Positions 37,113 through 48,645 of a stretch of 64,000 bases of DNA are shown here, piece by piece. This stretch comes from Leuctra nigra. Lineage: Eukaryota > Arthropoda > Insecta > Plecoptera > Leuctridae. Position numbers and translations under genes: made by a program. Below the pieces are notes generated by a model. It had not been told where the DNA came from. It was given only the letters and a program-made list of their open reading frames with translations, and ran no database searches. The stretch lies in contig OW203764.1 in the NCBI GenBank assembly GCA_934045905.1, positions 35,423,328 through 35,487,327 of the forward strand, read 5' to 3'. Positions within the stretch are counted from its first letter, which is position 1. Each line of letters opens with the position of its first letter.

Positions 37113-37190
37113 GGGTTAGTTTTTCAATGCTCTGTAAAAGTAATTAGTAATCAACTGTTTAAATTTAGCATAGCTTTGAAAAACTGGCCC
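37113..37190. mobile_element. Very short inverted-repeat element, GGCC family
   Basis: Seventy-eight bases that fold on themselves: GGGTTAGTTTTTCAATGCTC at the left pairs with AGCTTTGAAAAACTGGCCC at the right. It shares its ends with 38733-38878. Flanks are TTT and TTC, so the target duplication is not exact. Confidence 0.6.
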
Positions 37191-38732
37191 TTCGTTAAAC
37201 AAAATGATTTTAAAGAACGATATATTTATATACAAATTACATGCCAATGTAATGTTTTACATTTTCCTTTACATCTCTTCTCGATTTATACATCCGAATT
37301 CTCTTTTTGAGAAAATGATTATATTTCTTTAAGAGCTTACGAAATTGCACATGACATACAAAAAGGAAAACTACGTTGTCAATTCCCTATATTGCATTTT
37401 TATGCCAAGCAAATTACTACTACACTGCGGAGAAAAAAAGAACAGATTTTCCTTGCCTCGTGAATCTAAAATGAAAATTACCAGAAGAGCTCACGCGCTT
37501 CTCAGTTTGCCTTCAATCATCTATAATCTAGCAACTAACTCCAGAAACTCCAGCTACATTGATGATGATTGTGATTGGTCATCAGCGGAAGACAGCCGTG
37601 TGGTTATGGCGCCAACCCCACATAATCTTCCCTTGTGGGGGGGGGGGGGGGAGCCCACCCTGTGATACAGCCACTTCAATCACCGCCGCCTCGAGTCCGA
37701 TGATAGGCGGCCGACAAGGGGGGCGGTGGAGCGAGGGGGAAGCACCTTTCATGGCGCAATCAATTGCCAAATTCAAGAGGCCTCACTCACCAGTAGGAAG
37801 CAGTAAATACGAGGAAGTAATATTGGATTTGTTGTTCAGTGCATGATGGCGAATCTTCGCCAATTGTTTCATTACTCAGTGGCGTAACTTCCGACAATGG
37901 GCGCTTTGACATAACAATTTATAACTATACAATTTAAAAAGTGTGATGCCCAAGTTAATTTAGTCCGAGTAGGTCAAAGGTATTGAATAGACCAGACTCA
38001 CAAAAAGTTTGTATTTATTTTATTTCATATTATACCAAAATGACTTACTCAGTGGAAGATTAGTAAAGTATATTACTAAGTTCAATTCATTCCGCAGTAA
38101 GATGTGCTGCTTCAAGGTCGTTTGAGCTACAAACTGCACCGCGAAAATGTTGATGATAGCGTCGACAGCTTTCTACTTTCAGTGAAAGATTCATTTGAAA
38201 ATTAACAGATAGTAATTGAAATATTCTCTCATTATTATAATGATATAACAATAACGATAACCACGAAAGCCATATCTAAGTAAATATAAGTGTATAATAC
38301 AGCCATCTGCAAGAGAAGTAATATGGAAAAGGCGACTTGGTATAGCATTCTGAATGAGGAAGGGAGGTTTATTTTAGTTTAAAACTGACGCTGTGATTCT
38401 TCTCTTGTCTATGAAAATGTTCTCGAGTGAAGCTATTTCATAAGCTCACTTCACGCACATTGACTTGTAATGCATTGAATAATAAAACAATAGCTATAGG
38501 CGTAATCTTTAAAATATAAACTAACAGACAGTTGAAGTGGTACGTCATTGTTGTTGCCGTGACAATGTAGTCAATCAACTGTTTAAACTGAACAACTGAT
38601 TAACAGACAGAACATAGAATCCGACACTTATCAAAACATTTTTAAAACACTATAAAACTGTGATATGAAAAAACCAAAGCATTTTACAAACACAGGCTCT
38701 GCTAAATCAACTTCATCGTCCTATTTAGCTTA
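37191..38732. other. No gene recognised
   Basis: AT-rich DNA. The frames at 37345-37846 cross a G15 tract and read through it in two frames, so the glycine-rich or proline-rich stretches are artefacts of the homopolymer. Confidence 0.35.
37637..37651. repeat. Poly-G tract, 15 bases
   Basis: Uninterrupted G15 followed by a GC-rich patch. Confidence 0.95.
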
Positions 38733-38881
38733 GGCCAGTCTTTCAATACTCTGCTAACTTTTAAACGGTTAATTAGGACTGGATTATCATGGCAACAACC
38801 AATTGAAATACAGAGTTTTGTACTAACTAACTGTTAACAGCTAATTGAGACTTTAGCAGAGTATTGAAAAACCGGCCCTTA
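38730..38881. mobile_element. Short inverted-repeat element with TTA duplication
   Basis: The element (38733-38878, 146 bp) begins GGCCAGTCTTTCAATACTC and ends with the complement of GGGCCGGTTTTTCAATACTC. TTA lies directly on both sides (38730-38732 and 38879-38881). A 3-bp TWA duplication and short GC-rich ends are known for PIF/Harbinger elements; the assignment is inference. Confidence 0.65.
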
Positions 38882-40657
38882 GACTCATTACTGGAAAATA
38901 CTGTCATACTTGTAATTGAAAACGAAGGCTAATTGTATAAAAACATAATGTTTTATATTTCGTCTCGTCTATTCATGAATATTCGACTAATGAGTTACAA
39001 TTCCAGAGAAATAAAAACGCCGAGCTTCTAGTGAATGTCCGCGAACAGTTCGGGAAACCTGCAAAAAATAACGAATCTTTGTCGGGCATTTGTTTCAATT
39101 GATATCAATGTCAATTCATCGCGCACATTTTCACACCGCCGAAATCTGTCTGGCATGCGTCGTTTGTACAACGTCGACTAAAGAGAGAGAGCGAGAGAGA
39201 AAAACGGTTATGCCACCGATACATTACGTTTAAATGTGTCTAGTGCTTTAGAACGTCATGATAAAGAGAAATTTATGCATCAAACTACATGGATAACATT
39301 AAATGTGTCAAAGTGGAACGAGGAAATTTGTGTCAAAATGACATTTGAGCGTCGTTCTAGATCGTGTCACGGCGGTTAGTGTGTATAATATTCGTGCCCA
39401 TGTTGCGGCCTGGGTAATTTAATTTACACCCCCTCCCCCCACCCCCTGATGGCATCATACGACAATTACGAAGCGTGAAGAGGATATTCCTACTTAAAAT
39501 TCCCCAAATGCCAAATACTTAACAAGAACAAGAACGAATTGCAGAAAGGTCTCGTGTGAACTGTTGCATGAGTGAAACAATTGAATGAAATGAAAATAGA
39601 TCGAATAACGCGGTACACAACTGTTAACACAAGCCTGCTCCACAACAAGTTAGAATGAATAGTGTTTAGAGCATAACAGAAATGTACACAATTGTCGGCG
39701 CCGATAGCGTCGATGTTGGGCGCCACAAAACAATAGTATCTATCTATTGTTATAACAGGCAAACTGAGTATAGTTAGCATGTAGTGAATTAGAAAGTGGT
39801 GTTCGTCGCACTGTAATGCAACTGGGCTAATTACGAATTAATGAGTGTAATAAAGATAGTGGGATGATGATGATGATGATGATTATGATGATGAAAAATA
39901 GGTAAAGATGCCTCTCTCACTCAGGAACGACGGGAACCAAGGACCTCTAAATGCAAGTCCACAGCGTAACTGCCAAAATCCAAATTCTTATTATGTTACC
40001 ACTTACCAATAATTGTGAGGAACGTAAGAAAATTTATTCGCAGTACTTGAACCTCTAGAGCTGCTTATAGATGTAATGAGCAGTTTTACACCAGATTTCC
40101 TAATTCACTGCCTCATACAATTAACTAAAGTCAAATCCATTCACCATAAGAAAGATGACCTTGAAATCTACTGTCAAGACATAGCCATTTAGCTCAATTT
40201 TGAATACGATTTAATGACTGTATGTAGTGATATTTGTATACTATTAAGGTGGCTGTATATCACGTGACTTTATTTCTCTACATCCGATCAAAAGAAATAG
40301 TTACCTATGAGTACATACCTTACATCATTCATGTTAAGTATTCCAAGGTGATTTATGAAGGAAATTCACTGCATACTGGAGCTTATCAATATTTGCAGTC
40401 AATATTATTTAATTTTGCAGTGATTTTAATAATAAAAACAATACAAATATCGTGTATACATACGCGTGTGAAGACTGTCAAAACCAAGTGCTGTTCGTTT
40501 AAACATTACATTCATAATAGTGGATATAATTAATATCTCAACATTTCGTTGGAAAAAGGAAGAAAGAGCGCATGTTATATATTCTGACATTGCGTCAGGT
40601 TTGAGATGCATATATGCCTTTTTATTAGAGTAATGTTTGCTGTTCTTGGCAACTCGT
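38882..40657. other. No gene recognised
   Basis: AT-rich DNA with a GAGAGAGCGAGAGAG tract near 39184 and an ATG microsatellite at 39863. No exon supported. Confidence 0.35.
39863..39892 (+). repeat. (ATG)n microsatellite
   Basis: About ten ATG/GAT units with one interruption. Confidence 0.9.
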
Positions 40658-40857
40658 NNNNNNNNNNNNNNNNNNNNNNNNNNNNNNNNNNNNNNNNNNN
40701 NNNNNNNNNNNNNNNNNNNNNNNNNNNNNNNNNNNNNNNNNNNNNNNNNNNNNNNNNNNNNNNNNNNNNNNNNNNNNNNNNNNNNNNNNNNNNNNNNNNN
40801 NNNNNNNNNNNNNNNNNNNNNNNNNNNNNNNNNNNNNNNNNNNNNNNNNNNNNNNNN
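40658..40857. other. Assembly gap, 200 N
   Basis: Exactly 200 N. The round number suggests a placeholder or scaffold gap of estimated length. Any frame that runs through it is meaningless. Confidence 0.99.
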
Positions 40858-41919
40858 GTAGCAACGCATTGAATGAAAAGGACGCCCTGATCACGTGGCA
40901 CATGTGTCGTGTCACTAACACCTGAAGCCACCCTTGAAGCTTCCCTTAGACCAGAATACATCCCCAAATCCACTTGAACATTCTCATTTCCAGCTCGCGA
41001 CGTCAGAGAAAATTCCAAAAACTTGTACATGCCGAATGGGTTCTTAATTAACATTCCAAAACCGCATTCTTTGCAGATGTGAGTAGGGGAAAATAAAACG
41101 AAATCCATCGCATAACCGAGCTTTGGTTCTGTTGGATTTTTACGTTATGTTGGATTTACACGTCATCTGCTTCTATTCTTCTTGTTTGTGTGCATCAATA
41201 TTCCCAGTCATTACTTCAGCTTGCATCGATTAAAGCTTAGTCTATTGTTAGTTCCATATTGATGAATTCCATACAGAGTATTTTACAGATTGGAATCATA
41301 AAAAACTTTTGGTAACTTGAATTTTCCATTTTTTTAATTTTAATTTTTTAGATATAGTTTCATAATTTACGAATCGCTATGATATCTTCTTTTATGCAAA
41401 GATTAATGCATACTGTTTTCTATATTTATATTTTATAGTTTAACTGCACGACTACGAATAAAAGAATTGTTAAACAGAACCACGGTGGAATATTTCGACA
41501 ATCAAAACTATAATTCGTCTTCAGCTCTTATTCAGTCAAACTCTATCTTTAAAAGAATCTGAATATTACCGGCGCCCTCGCTTTCTCATATTCAGCGAAA
41601 ACATGCAGAACAGAAGCGCAAATTCCATTTCCTTATCCATTGCCTTGCTGCATGCTTTTGATACGCCAGCTGATGAGTGACAACCCTTAACTCGGAATCT
41701 GATTGTAATTGTAGGGCGTCGAGGCGTGAACTTTGTCTTGAAATCATGTGTAATTACAGCGTGACTAATTAATAGACAACTGATTTCAAGTGGAGGTGCC
41801 AGTTTTAATGACTTCATCGCGACATCGCTGTTGTTCATTAGTTCATTACTGTCTAATTGCCAGGCAATGCGTGAAGAATCCCTCGTCTCTATATTGGAAT
41901 AAACAGCCAATTAAATAAA
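40858..41919. other. No gene recognised
   Basis: AT-rich. The minus-strand frames 40858-41108 and 41566-41910 show no recognised domain; the second is 114 codons and could be checked for an exon. Confidence 0.35.
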
Positions 41920-42651
41920 ACTGCGAAAACGCTCTGTGTACCGCGTTGATAAGCGAGCACACGTATTGTATGTGATTTGATGTGCCTTTGCAAGTCTCTG
42001 CTCGACAGGCCTTGGACCTGAAGCATCAAGATGGCACTGATAAAACAATAGACCACATTTTAAATTATCTAGATAGCTCTGCTTTTCAAAAAATTTCATA
42101 TGCAGTACGGTGATCCTCATATCTATTAGTGTTTTTCAACAATGGATCATAACATGAATAGATATTAGGATCACGGTACTGCATATGAAATTTTTTGAAA
42201 AGCAGAGCTAACTAGATAATTAGAAATGTGGTCTATTAAAATTATTGTCATGTTGCAAATATTTCAAGATTTTAGAATAAAATGTCCTTAAAATGATAAT
42301 TACTTTTGAAGATTACAGATTAGTTTGCAAATTAGCAAAAATACATAAAATTGTGGTCCCCCCAATGACCAAGCAAAGGTTAAAGTTGATTGGTCAAACG
42401 GTTTTAGTTTAAATGTCAAAAAACACAAAATACATTGATTTTAATTTTATCCAATCAACATATTTCCATTAAACCCTACAACTATTAGATGGACTCAACT
42501 GTGAAAAGTCGAATTGATACGTCGAACGGTGTGAGCTACAGGCCATTTTCACTTATCAACCAATCACTGGATCCCGTTCAAAAACGATCCTAGAGACCGC
42601 TTAGATTACGTTAGTATGTGTGCAAATTTTTCAGATCGATTGGATCGAACA
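41920..42651 (-). mobile_element. Family G copy (Helitron-like), decayed end
   Basis: The end reads ACTGCGAAAACGCTCTGTG where other copies have ACTAGG, so CTAG is mutated. The body has TGACCAAGCAAAGGTTAAAG, AAACGATCC and GATTACGTTAG words matching 18600-18890. A 183-bp hairpin element is inserted at 42051-42233. The copy ends where the tRNA-like sequence begins. Confidence 0.55.
42051..42233. mobile_element. Nested hairpin element with TA flanks
   Basis: Arms of about 75 bp (from GACCACATTT at 42051 and ending AATGTGGTC at 42233) pair with few mismatches around a loop of about 30 bp. TA lies on both sides (42049-42050 and 42234-42235). TA duplication is known for Tc1/mariner elements, but with a palindrome the boundary is ambiguous. 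Confidence 0.7.
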
Positions 42652-42725
42652 AGTTGTTGGCTCAGACAACAACGCTCTGGAATTGCACTACGGATATTCC
42701 AGGTTCAATTCCCGCAGACGTCCTT
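42651..42725 (+). pseudogene. tRNA-derived sequence (SINE head candidate)
   Basis: An A-box-like TGGCTCAG at 42658 and a B box GGTTCAATTCC at 42702 are 44 bp apart, the normal tRNA spacing. The arms do not fold into a full cloverleaf. This fits a tRNA-derived SINE promoter. The sequence after it (to about 42830) may be the SINE body, but I see no second copy or tail here. Confidence 0.45.
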
Positions 42726-43714
42726 CCTGAGGACTTGATCGTGGTTTCGCCACCCGTCTGAATCCCACCGCCCATCCCCAGAACTACTTTTCTTCAAGAA
42801 AACGCGGTTTGAACCTTCTATTTGGGATGTTGCAGCTTATCAAAAGCAATAACTGGTTATCGGACCTAAAACAGTTTCTTATTGATCTTTATAGACGATT
42901 GGACTGTCGACTGTTGGGTCTTGTCGAGACTGGGAATGAGACTGAAAGACGGACCAGGAATACGCTGTTTGTTCCATTTTGAGAGATTTAAAAACTGTTC
43001 TAAATTATAAATTGTTTCTCCAAAATATAGAACCATAAACGCCATACAAGAATATTATTACATAAGTAAAAACCATACATTCACATCCAGTATCAATACA
43101 ACCTACTCTAATAGCCGTACAAATCATAGTATGACTTTTATTTCTTTGCTTCGCATTGATCAATACGATTGGTGGACAGAGAAGTGCCTGACACCCGAAT
43201 CAAGACATGTCCGGAAGTCATTTCAATGAGGTTGAAATCCCAATTGGCGTGATTTAAATATTCGGGGTCAATGTTGAAATAAAAGTTCCAAGAAATTGAA
43301 CATAATGGGTTGAAAAATAATAGTATTTCGTATCGCAAGTCACGATCATGGCGCCGTAAACAATGGAATATATTATTTTGTCGTGTTGACAGCAGTTAGG
43401 GTCACCAAAGAACGGAGAATTTGTCAGTGTGTAGATCGATAGGCTTTTAGTCTGGTGCTTCCCAAACTAATAAATTATTACAATTTATAAATTGTCGTAC
43501 ACTTTCAGGAAGAGGCATCGCTTTTTATTGTGAGACACTCGTTTTGCTGGATAACTTCCAGTGAAGTCAGACGAGGAAAGTAGATGGGCGAACATTTTCC
43601 TACCCAGAGATTTCCAATGGAGGAAAATCTATTCATGCTGGAATTTTAAGTTATTGATAGGGAGTATATTGTTGGGGTTGAGGTTGGGTTGTGGTAATGT
43701 ATAAGTAAACACAT
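42726..43714. other. No gene recognised
   Basis: Possible SINE body at the start, then unique AT-rich DNA. The frame 43138-43338 (minus) has no domain. Confidence 0.35.
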
Positions 43715-43734
43715 CTAGTGGAGCGGTCGCTCCA
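43715..43734 (-). other. 3' terminal hairpin and CTAG of copy C
   Basis: CTAG at 43715-43718 then TGGAGCGGTCGCTCCA at 43719-43734. Read on the minus strand this is the same hairpin then CTAG as in copy A. Confidence 0.85.
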
Positions 43735-45166
43735 CGCCAGCCAAGTCGTACGGCGCGCGCACACACTCATTTAAAAAGGCTGGAGCAAACCCACTTTTAC
43801 TGTAAGCATCAAAGTGGCATTTTCGGCCTACTGGATCTTAAAATTGGAAAATCTCACATTGTTGCGATATATCTTAATTTCGAGCTATGGCCCACCCTAC
43901 AACATATACCAAATTTGGGAACAATAGGTTACGCCCTTTGCGCGCTAGAGGGCCGTGAAAACAGTGTTTTAGGGCGGTTTTCATAATAATCTCCGTAGTA
44001 GTAGTAGGGTGGAGCTAAAATATGGTAAACAGGCCACAGCATAAACGGCTGAACCGATTGATTTAAAATTTTTACCACATATGCACTTTTGGCGTCTGAG
44101 GTGCCTTTTGCTATAACTGGTTTTATGCCGCCATTTTGAAACCGGAAGTGACGTCATATCTCGTCAACAGCTGGACCGATTGGAACGAAAATTGCGCCAA
44201 ACGATCCAGACGGTCATCTATATGCATGATAAGTAGCAAAAGTCTAAACATTATGTTAAAGAAACCGGAAATGACGTAATGAAATTTGAAATACATCGAT
44301 TGGCTTTTTGGCAACAAAGATTGATCCGATTATTTTGATATTTATGTAACGTATGTACTTTTGACGTCTCATGTGACTTGTTATAAAACCAACCGGAAGC
44401 CGCCATTTTGAAACCGGAAGTGACATCATATCTCAATAACGGCTAAATAGATTTCAACGAAACCAGCGCAAAACAATTTAGACGGTCAACTTTATGTATT
44501 ATCATCAATAATATTTGCAGTTTCTCATACCTAAACCGGAAATGACGTCACACATTTTAATAATCTCACAAATTTTTATTTTGATGCAATAAATATACTA
44601 TTTGAGACAGCTTATAAAATTATAATCATGTTTCAAATATACTTCAAGGGGTCAGAGATTTCAGCCGCCATTTTTAAACCGGAAGTAACGTCATATCTCA
44701 AAAACTGGTAGACAAATCGGTATGAAACTAGCGCCAAACGATTCGGATGGCCATCTCTATGGAATATGAACTGTACAAATAGAATTTTCCTATTTATGAG
44801 ACCGGAAATGACGTCATTCAAATGTATAAATTATTATAATTCCCTCCTATACAATAAATACATATTCAGAAAGCTTAAAATGATACACATCATTTATAGA
44901 AATAAATTCTATGTGGCATTGCAGAAAGTTCAGCAGCCATTTTGAAAACCGAAGTGTTTCCATATCTCGGAACTGGGTTGACTGATTGGAATGAAACCTT
45001 TGCTATTCTTCGTGAAAGATCATTTAAAGCAATTATTTAGGACCATACGCTGCTATTCATTAGTGGTAACGAAATTGTAAAGGGTGATGATTTTTTAAAA
45101 GAATTTAGTAATTGTTCATTTCATATGTGTCACAAGTTGTTAGAATAAACTAAAAAAACGAGTGAT

Positions 45167-45567
45167 ATCCCCATAAAAAACACTTCGTGTAAAAATACCA
45201 GCCAAGTCTCTTCAACTAAAAAAAAATATGAAATCTAAAAATTCTGCACTGAAAAGTAGTGATATCAAAAAATTAGCCAAGTCAAAACTTTATTTGAAAA
45301 TCAAAAAATACTTGGCGCATCGTTTTTTTAGGGCATTATAGGTATACTATGTATATGTATATTTCATGTATAATTTATAATTGGCTTATACTTCCAAGCT
45401 ATTTAAGTACACGATGCGCCAAGTATTTTTTGATTTTCAAATAAAGTTTTGACTTGGCTAATTTTTTGATATCACTACTTTTCAGTGCAGAATTTTTAGA
45501 TTTCATATTTTTTTTTAGTTGAAGAGACTTGGCTGGTATTTTTACACGAAGTGTTTTTTATGGGGAT
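45167..45567. repeat. Palindromic head of copy C
   Basis: Arms from ATCCCCAT at 45167 and ending ATGGGGAT at 45567, with a spacer that is the reverse complement of the copy B spacer apart from a few changes. The match of both arms and spacer shows B and C share a recent ancestor. Confidence 0.9.
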
Positions 45568-46734
45568 ATAAATTACTTACTTTAAAAGAACGAGTTAATT
45601 GCAGTGACTTACCATGTTTATAAGTATTAGGAAACATAACATGTGTAGTAGTACGTTTTCACCCTTTCTCTACCATATAAAATGTAGGCGCTAAAAATAT
45701 TATAGGAGATGGGTTTCGACCCAGGACTGAGTTCAGAAGTTCCGTAGACGAACTTTATTCGGAACTTTCCCGACTTTACCTTTCTGTTGTTTGGTTGGAC
45801 CGAAGCGTTGTCTCTACCTATCTGCCGTAGAGTAAATGATTGATGGCTGGATTTTCTTCTTACTTTCCCCAAAATACGTCAATAAAACCCGAGTTTCATA
45901 AGTCATCAAAACGAGATGTATCATCACAAATAGACAAATTAAATCACAAACATAAAACTGAAAGCTCCCACATCGATTTCGTGTCCAAAAGTACACAATT
46001 TGGTGACCGAACATTTTTTCGCATTGCCCATTTTAAAGAAAAGTGGTCGTAGAATTTACGACGGTTTGAAAAAGAACGAGTGCCGTGCTCTGTATTCGTT
46101 ACAATGCATTAGACTCGACGGCGCTAACCAAGGTGCTTCGAGATAAAAGTCATAAAGACTACACCCTTGCCGGATTATCATAGCTTCAAAGTTCAACCGT
46201 AAAAAAGGCAACATAACTGAATTACGCTATAAAGCTTTTAACATTTTACCATTTCAGTGAGAAGACGAAATAGTTTCAAGAATATGTACCTATGTATGTG
46301 CATATATCTTCTTGCATAAACTCAGAAGGGGGTAAATGATTGCAGCACCCTCATACCGTCAGCCCCTATCATCATCACCCATCCATCCACCCACCCACAT
46401 TTCACCATGTACGCCGTAAACAAAGCCCTCATAAAAAGCTGAAAAGTAAAAACACAACTACCCGAGCGGAGCAGCAAGTGTGATTCATATATTTTTTCGT
46501 GTGTTGGAAATCGTTTTATATAGAGAATATAGAATATTTTATTCGTTCTCTCTGGGCTGGATATGAAAAGTTGACGGGACGTGTTGCGAGCATAGTTTAT
46601 TCAGGACTACACCTGATCATACACACCATGCGAACGTCAATCTCAGGAAACCTCCCAGGTACAATTTATTGCAAACAATAATGGAATTTTGATTCATTGC
46701 TCACGAAATACTGCATGAAATATTCTACCCATAA
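45568..46734. other. No gene recognised
   Basis: Unique DNA. Frames on both strands at 45627-46052 overlap and show no domain. (CCAC)-rich patch near 46380-46400. Confidence 0.35.
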
Positions 46735-47160
46735 TAAAAAACAGGCCAAGTATCCTCTCCTAAAAATAGAACTTAAAAGTAGTGATATCAAAAAAAAGAG
46801 CAGAAAAGATTTTTAAAAATAAAAACGACTGGTGAGATAAGCAGAAATGTCAAAAATTTTGAAAGATTTGAAAGGCCACATTAAGCCACATGGCAAAATT
46901 GTCTACACTAAAAACAACGGACCAATTTTTATATTTTTTATTTGATTTTGTATTTGATAACACTGGTAGTAGTTTTATATTTGTACTTAGTCAATATCAT
47001 CGGAACCCACTGGAGCTAGTTTCGTTCCAATCGGTCCAGCCGGTTTCGAGGTAGCACACCAAATTTTCATAAACCGTCTATCATATCATCAGACGCCAAA
47101 AGTGCACATTTGTTGATAATTTCAGCTCAATCGGTCCAGTAGTTTAGGTTTTGGCCGATA
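46735..47160 (+). repeat. Decayed family H copy
   Basis: Left part keeps GGCCAAGTATCC and AGTAGTGATATCAAAAAA (head), right part keeps GTTCCAATCGGTCCAGCCGG, CAGACGCCAAAAGTGCACA and TCGGTCCAGTAGTTTAGG (middle). The tandem array, tail and terminal hairpin are gone. Confidence 0.6.
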
Positions 47161-47670
47161 CCGAGGAATAATATTTGGAAGAATTAGACAATTTGAAACA
47201 AGAAACCGGTGTATTCTCGTAATTTTCTTGTTTGTCAAGTTTAGTATTTGCCGATAATTCATGTTGATGCATCTGGTAAAAGAAGTTTGTATATAGGACC
47301 ATAGTGTTTGAAGTTGTAGTGTCACGACTAAACGACAGCATTAGATTTAATTTACCAATACTATACATTAAAGTGTGAGATTTAAGTGTGACTTTCATGT
47401 AGTTAGGTATAGGTTAGCCATTTGAAAATGGACCTACTTACATGGGGTGTAAACTTTTTTAAATTTTTACATAAAGACCTCGAAGTTTTGAGTTTAATTG
47501 ATATAAAGACAAAATTGATAATTGATAATTTAAAATGGTATTAAGAAAATTTCTCATGGAAAAATGTTTTTATTATGTTTGTAGTTTTGTTGATTTTTGT
47601 AATAATGAATGTTAATGGATTTTGTGTTTTTGACGTGACTTATGTTATGTATATAACCAATCTGGTCAAA

Positions 47671-47713
<43 letters not shown>

Positions 47714-47714
47714 A
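47161..47714 (+). repeat. Possible LINE 3' end with (AAAT)n tail
   Basis: AT-rich DNA without an ORF ends in about twelve AAAT units (47668-47714). A tetranucleotide tail of this kind is typical of some non-LTR retrotransposons. The 5' limit is unknown and the LINE type cannot be named. Confidence 0.4.
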
Positions 47715-48299
47715 AAAAACATATACTTTTAAAACTTTACCCAAAAAATTCCATTGCCATCTTCGAAAATGAGTCTCACATTGTCGACCATCTGACCGAG
47801 CCTGTTGAAGAGGTCACGTGACTCCGAGTCGAGGTGGCACGGGAAGACACGGACTCGCATGATCATGATCCAGTGTGCCGTGACTGCCAACACTCGTCAG
47901 TCGTCAACAATCAACATGGCCGACACTGACAGCAATGGCCGACATTAGGGACACGCCAGAATGTCACTCAAAACAACAGATGACAAGGCGTGCAGAAAAC
48001 AACGACAGAACGAGAAGTTGATTCGTTTTAAATGATAAACTAGGGATGCCGTTGGTAATAGATTGAAATGTAGAACAGTTAAGTGGTTTTGACAAAATGG
48101 CGCTGCGTCTGAGTTGCTGATCTACAGACCTTGGAAACAAGTGGTAACGACAAGACAAATAATTTGGAAGAGATAAACTTAGGAGTTTAAGAAATACATT
48201 TTTTAAATGTAAATAACACCTCCATTTTGTGGTCGATTTTTCTAATAGTTTGTCAGGCAAAATAATAATTTCAGATACAAAAATTTTAAAGTGTAAATA
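47715..48299. other. No gene recognised
   Basis: Unique DNA with CpG-richer patch 47780-47960. No exon supported. Confidence 0.35.
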
Positions 48300-48645
48300 A
48301 ATGTTGGTCTAGTGACTCTTGAATAGTTCCAATTGATTTATTTACTTTTACACCCATCAAGGATTGTATTAAAAACAAATATTATAGATGATACTACACA
48401 ATTTGATTATGCTAAAAAATACTTTGTGATTATCACAAGATCATGTACAAGTTGATACGATCGAGTTGAAATTTGGCACACACCTTTTAAACATACCTCA
48501 GCTCAATAGGAAAAACCGTGTGACCTGAGTAGCCAGAACACCAGTTGCCAAAAAATATTTCGTTTTGTTTGTAGAATAGGGAAGCCAGGACAATAACAAA
48601 AACAGAGGTAAAGTACCAATTGGCAGACGTGCTCGCTAAAATTTT
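48300..48645 (-). repeat. Decayed family G body
   Basis: ATGTTGGTCT near 48301, GTTGAAATTTGGCA near 48468, then ACAGAGGTAAAGTACC and GTGCTCGCT near 48605-48640 follow the order of family G. The CTAG terminus is missing. Confidence 0.35.

Larger units (their letters stand above)
43715..45567 (-). mobile_element. Family H copy C, inverted
   Basis: Same element as copy B in the opposite orientation. The 3' hairpin and CTAG lie at 43715-43734, the CCAGCCAAGTC word directly after, the conserved tail at about 43780-43970, a short GTA microsatellite near 43998, the tandem middle to about 44970, and the palindromic head at 45167-45567. CCATTTT marks at 44131, 44404, 44667 and 44936 give a period near 270 bp. 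ACCGGAAGTGACGTCA is intact at 44141. Open frames inside (44123-44821) are chance. Confidence 0.75.

Noticed and set aside
40426..41108. Long open frames near 40.4-41.1 kb
   Set aside because: They run through the 200-N gap, so their length has no meaning.
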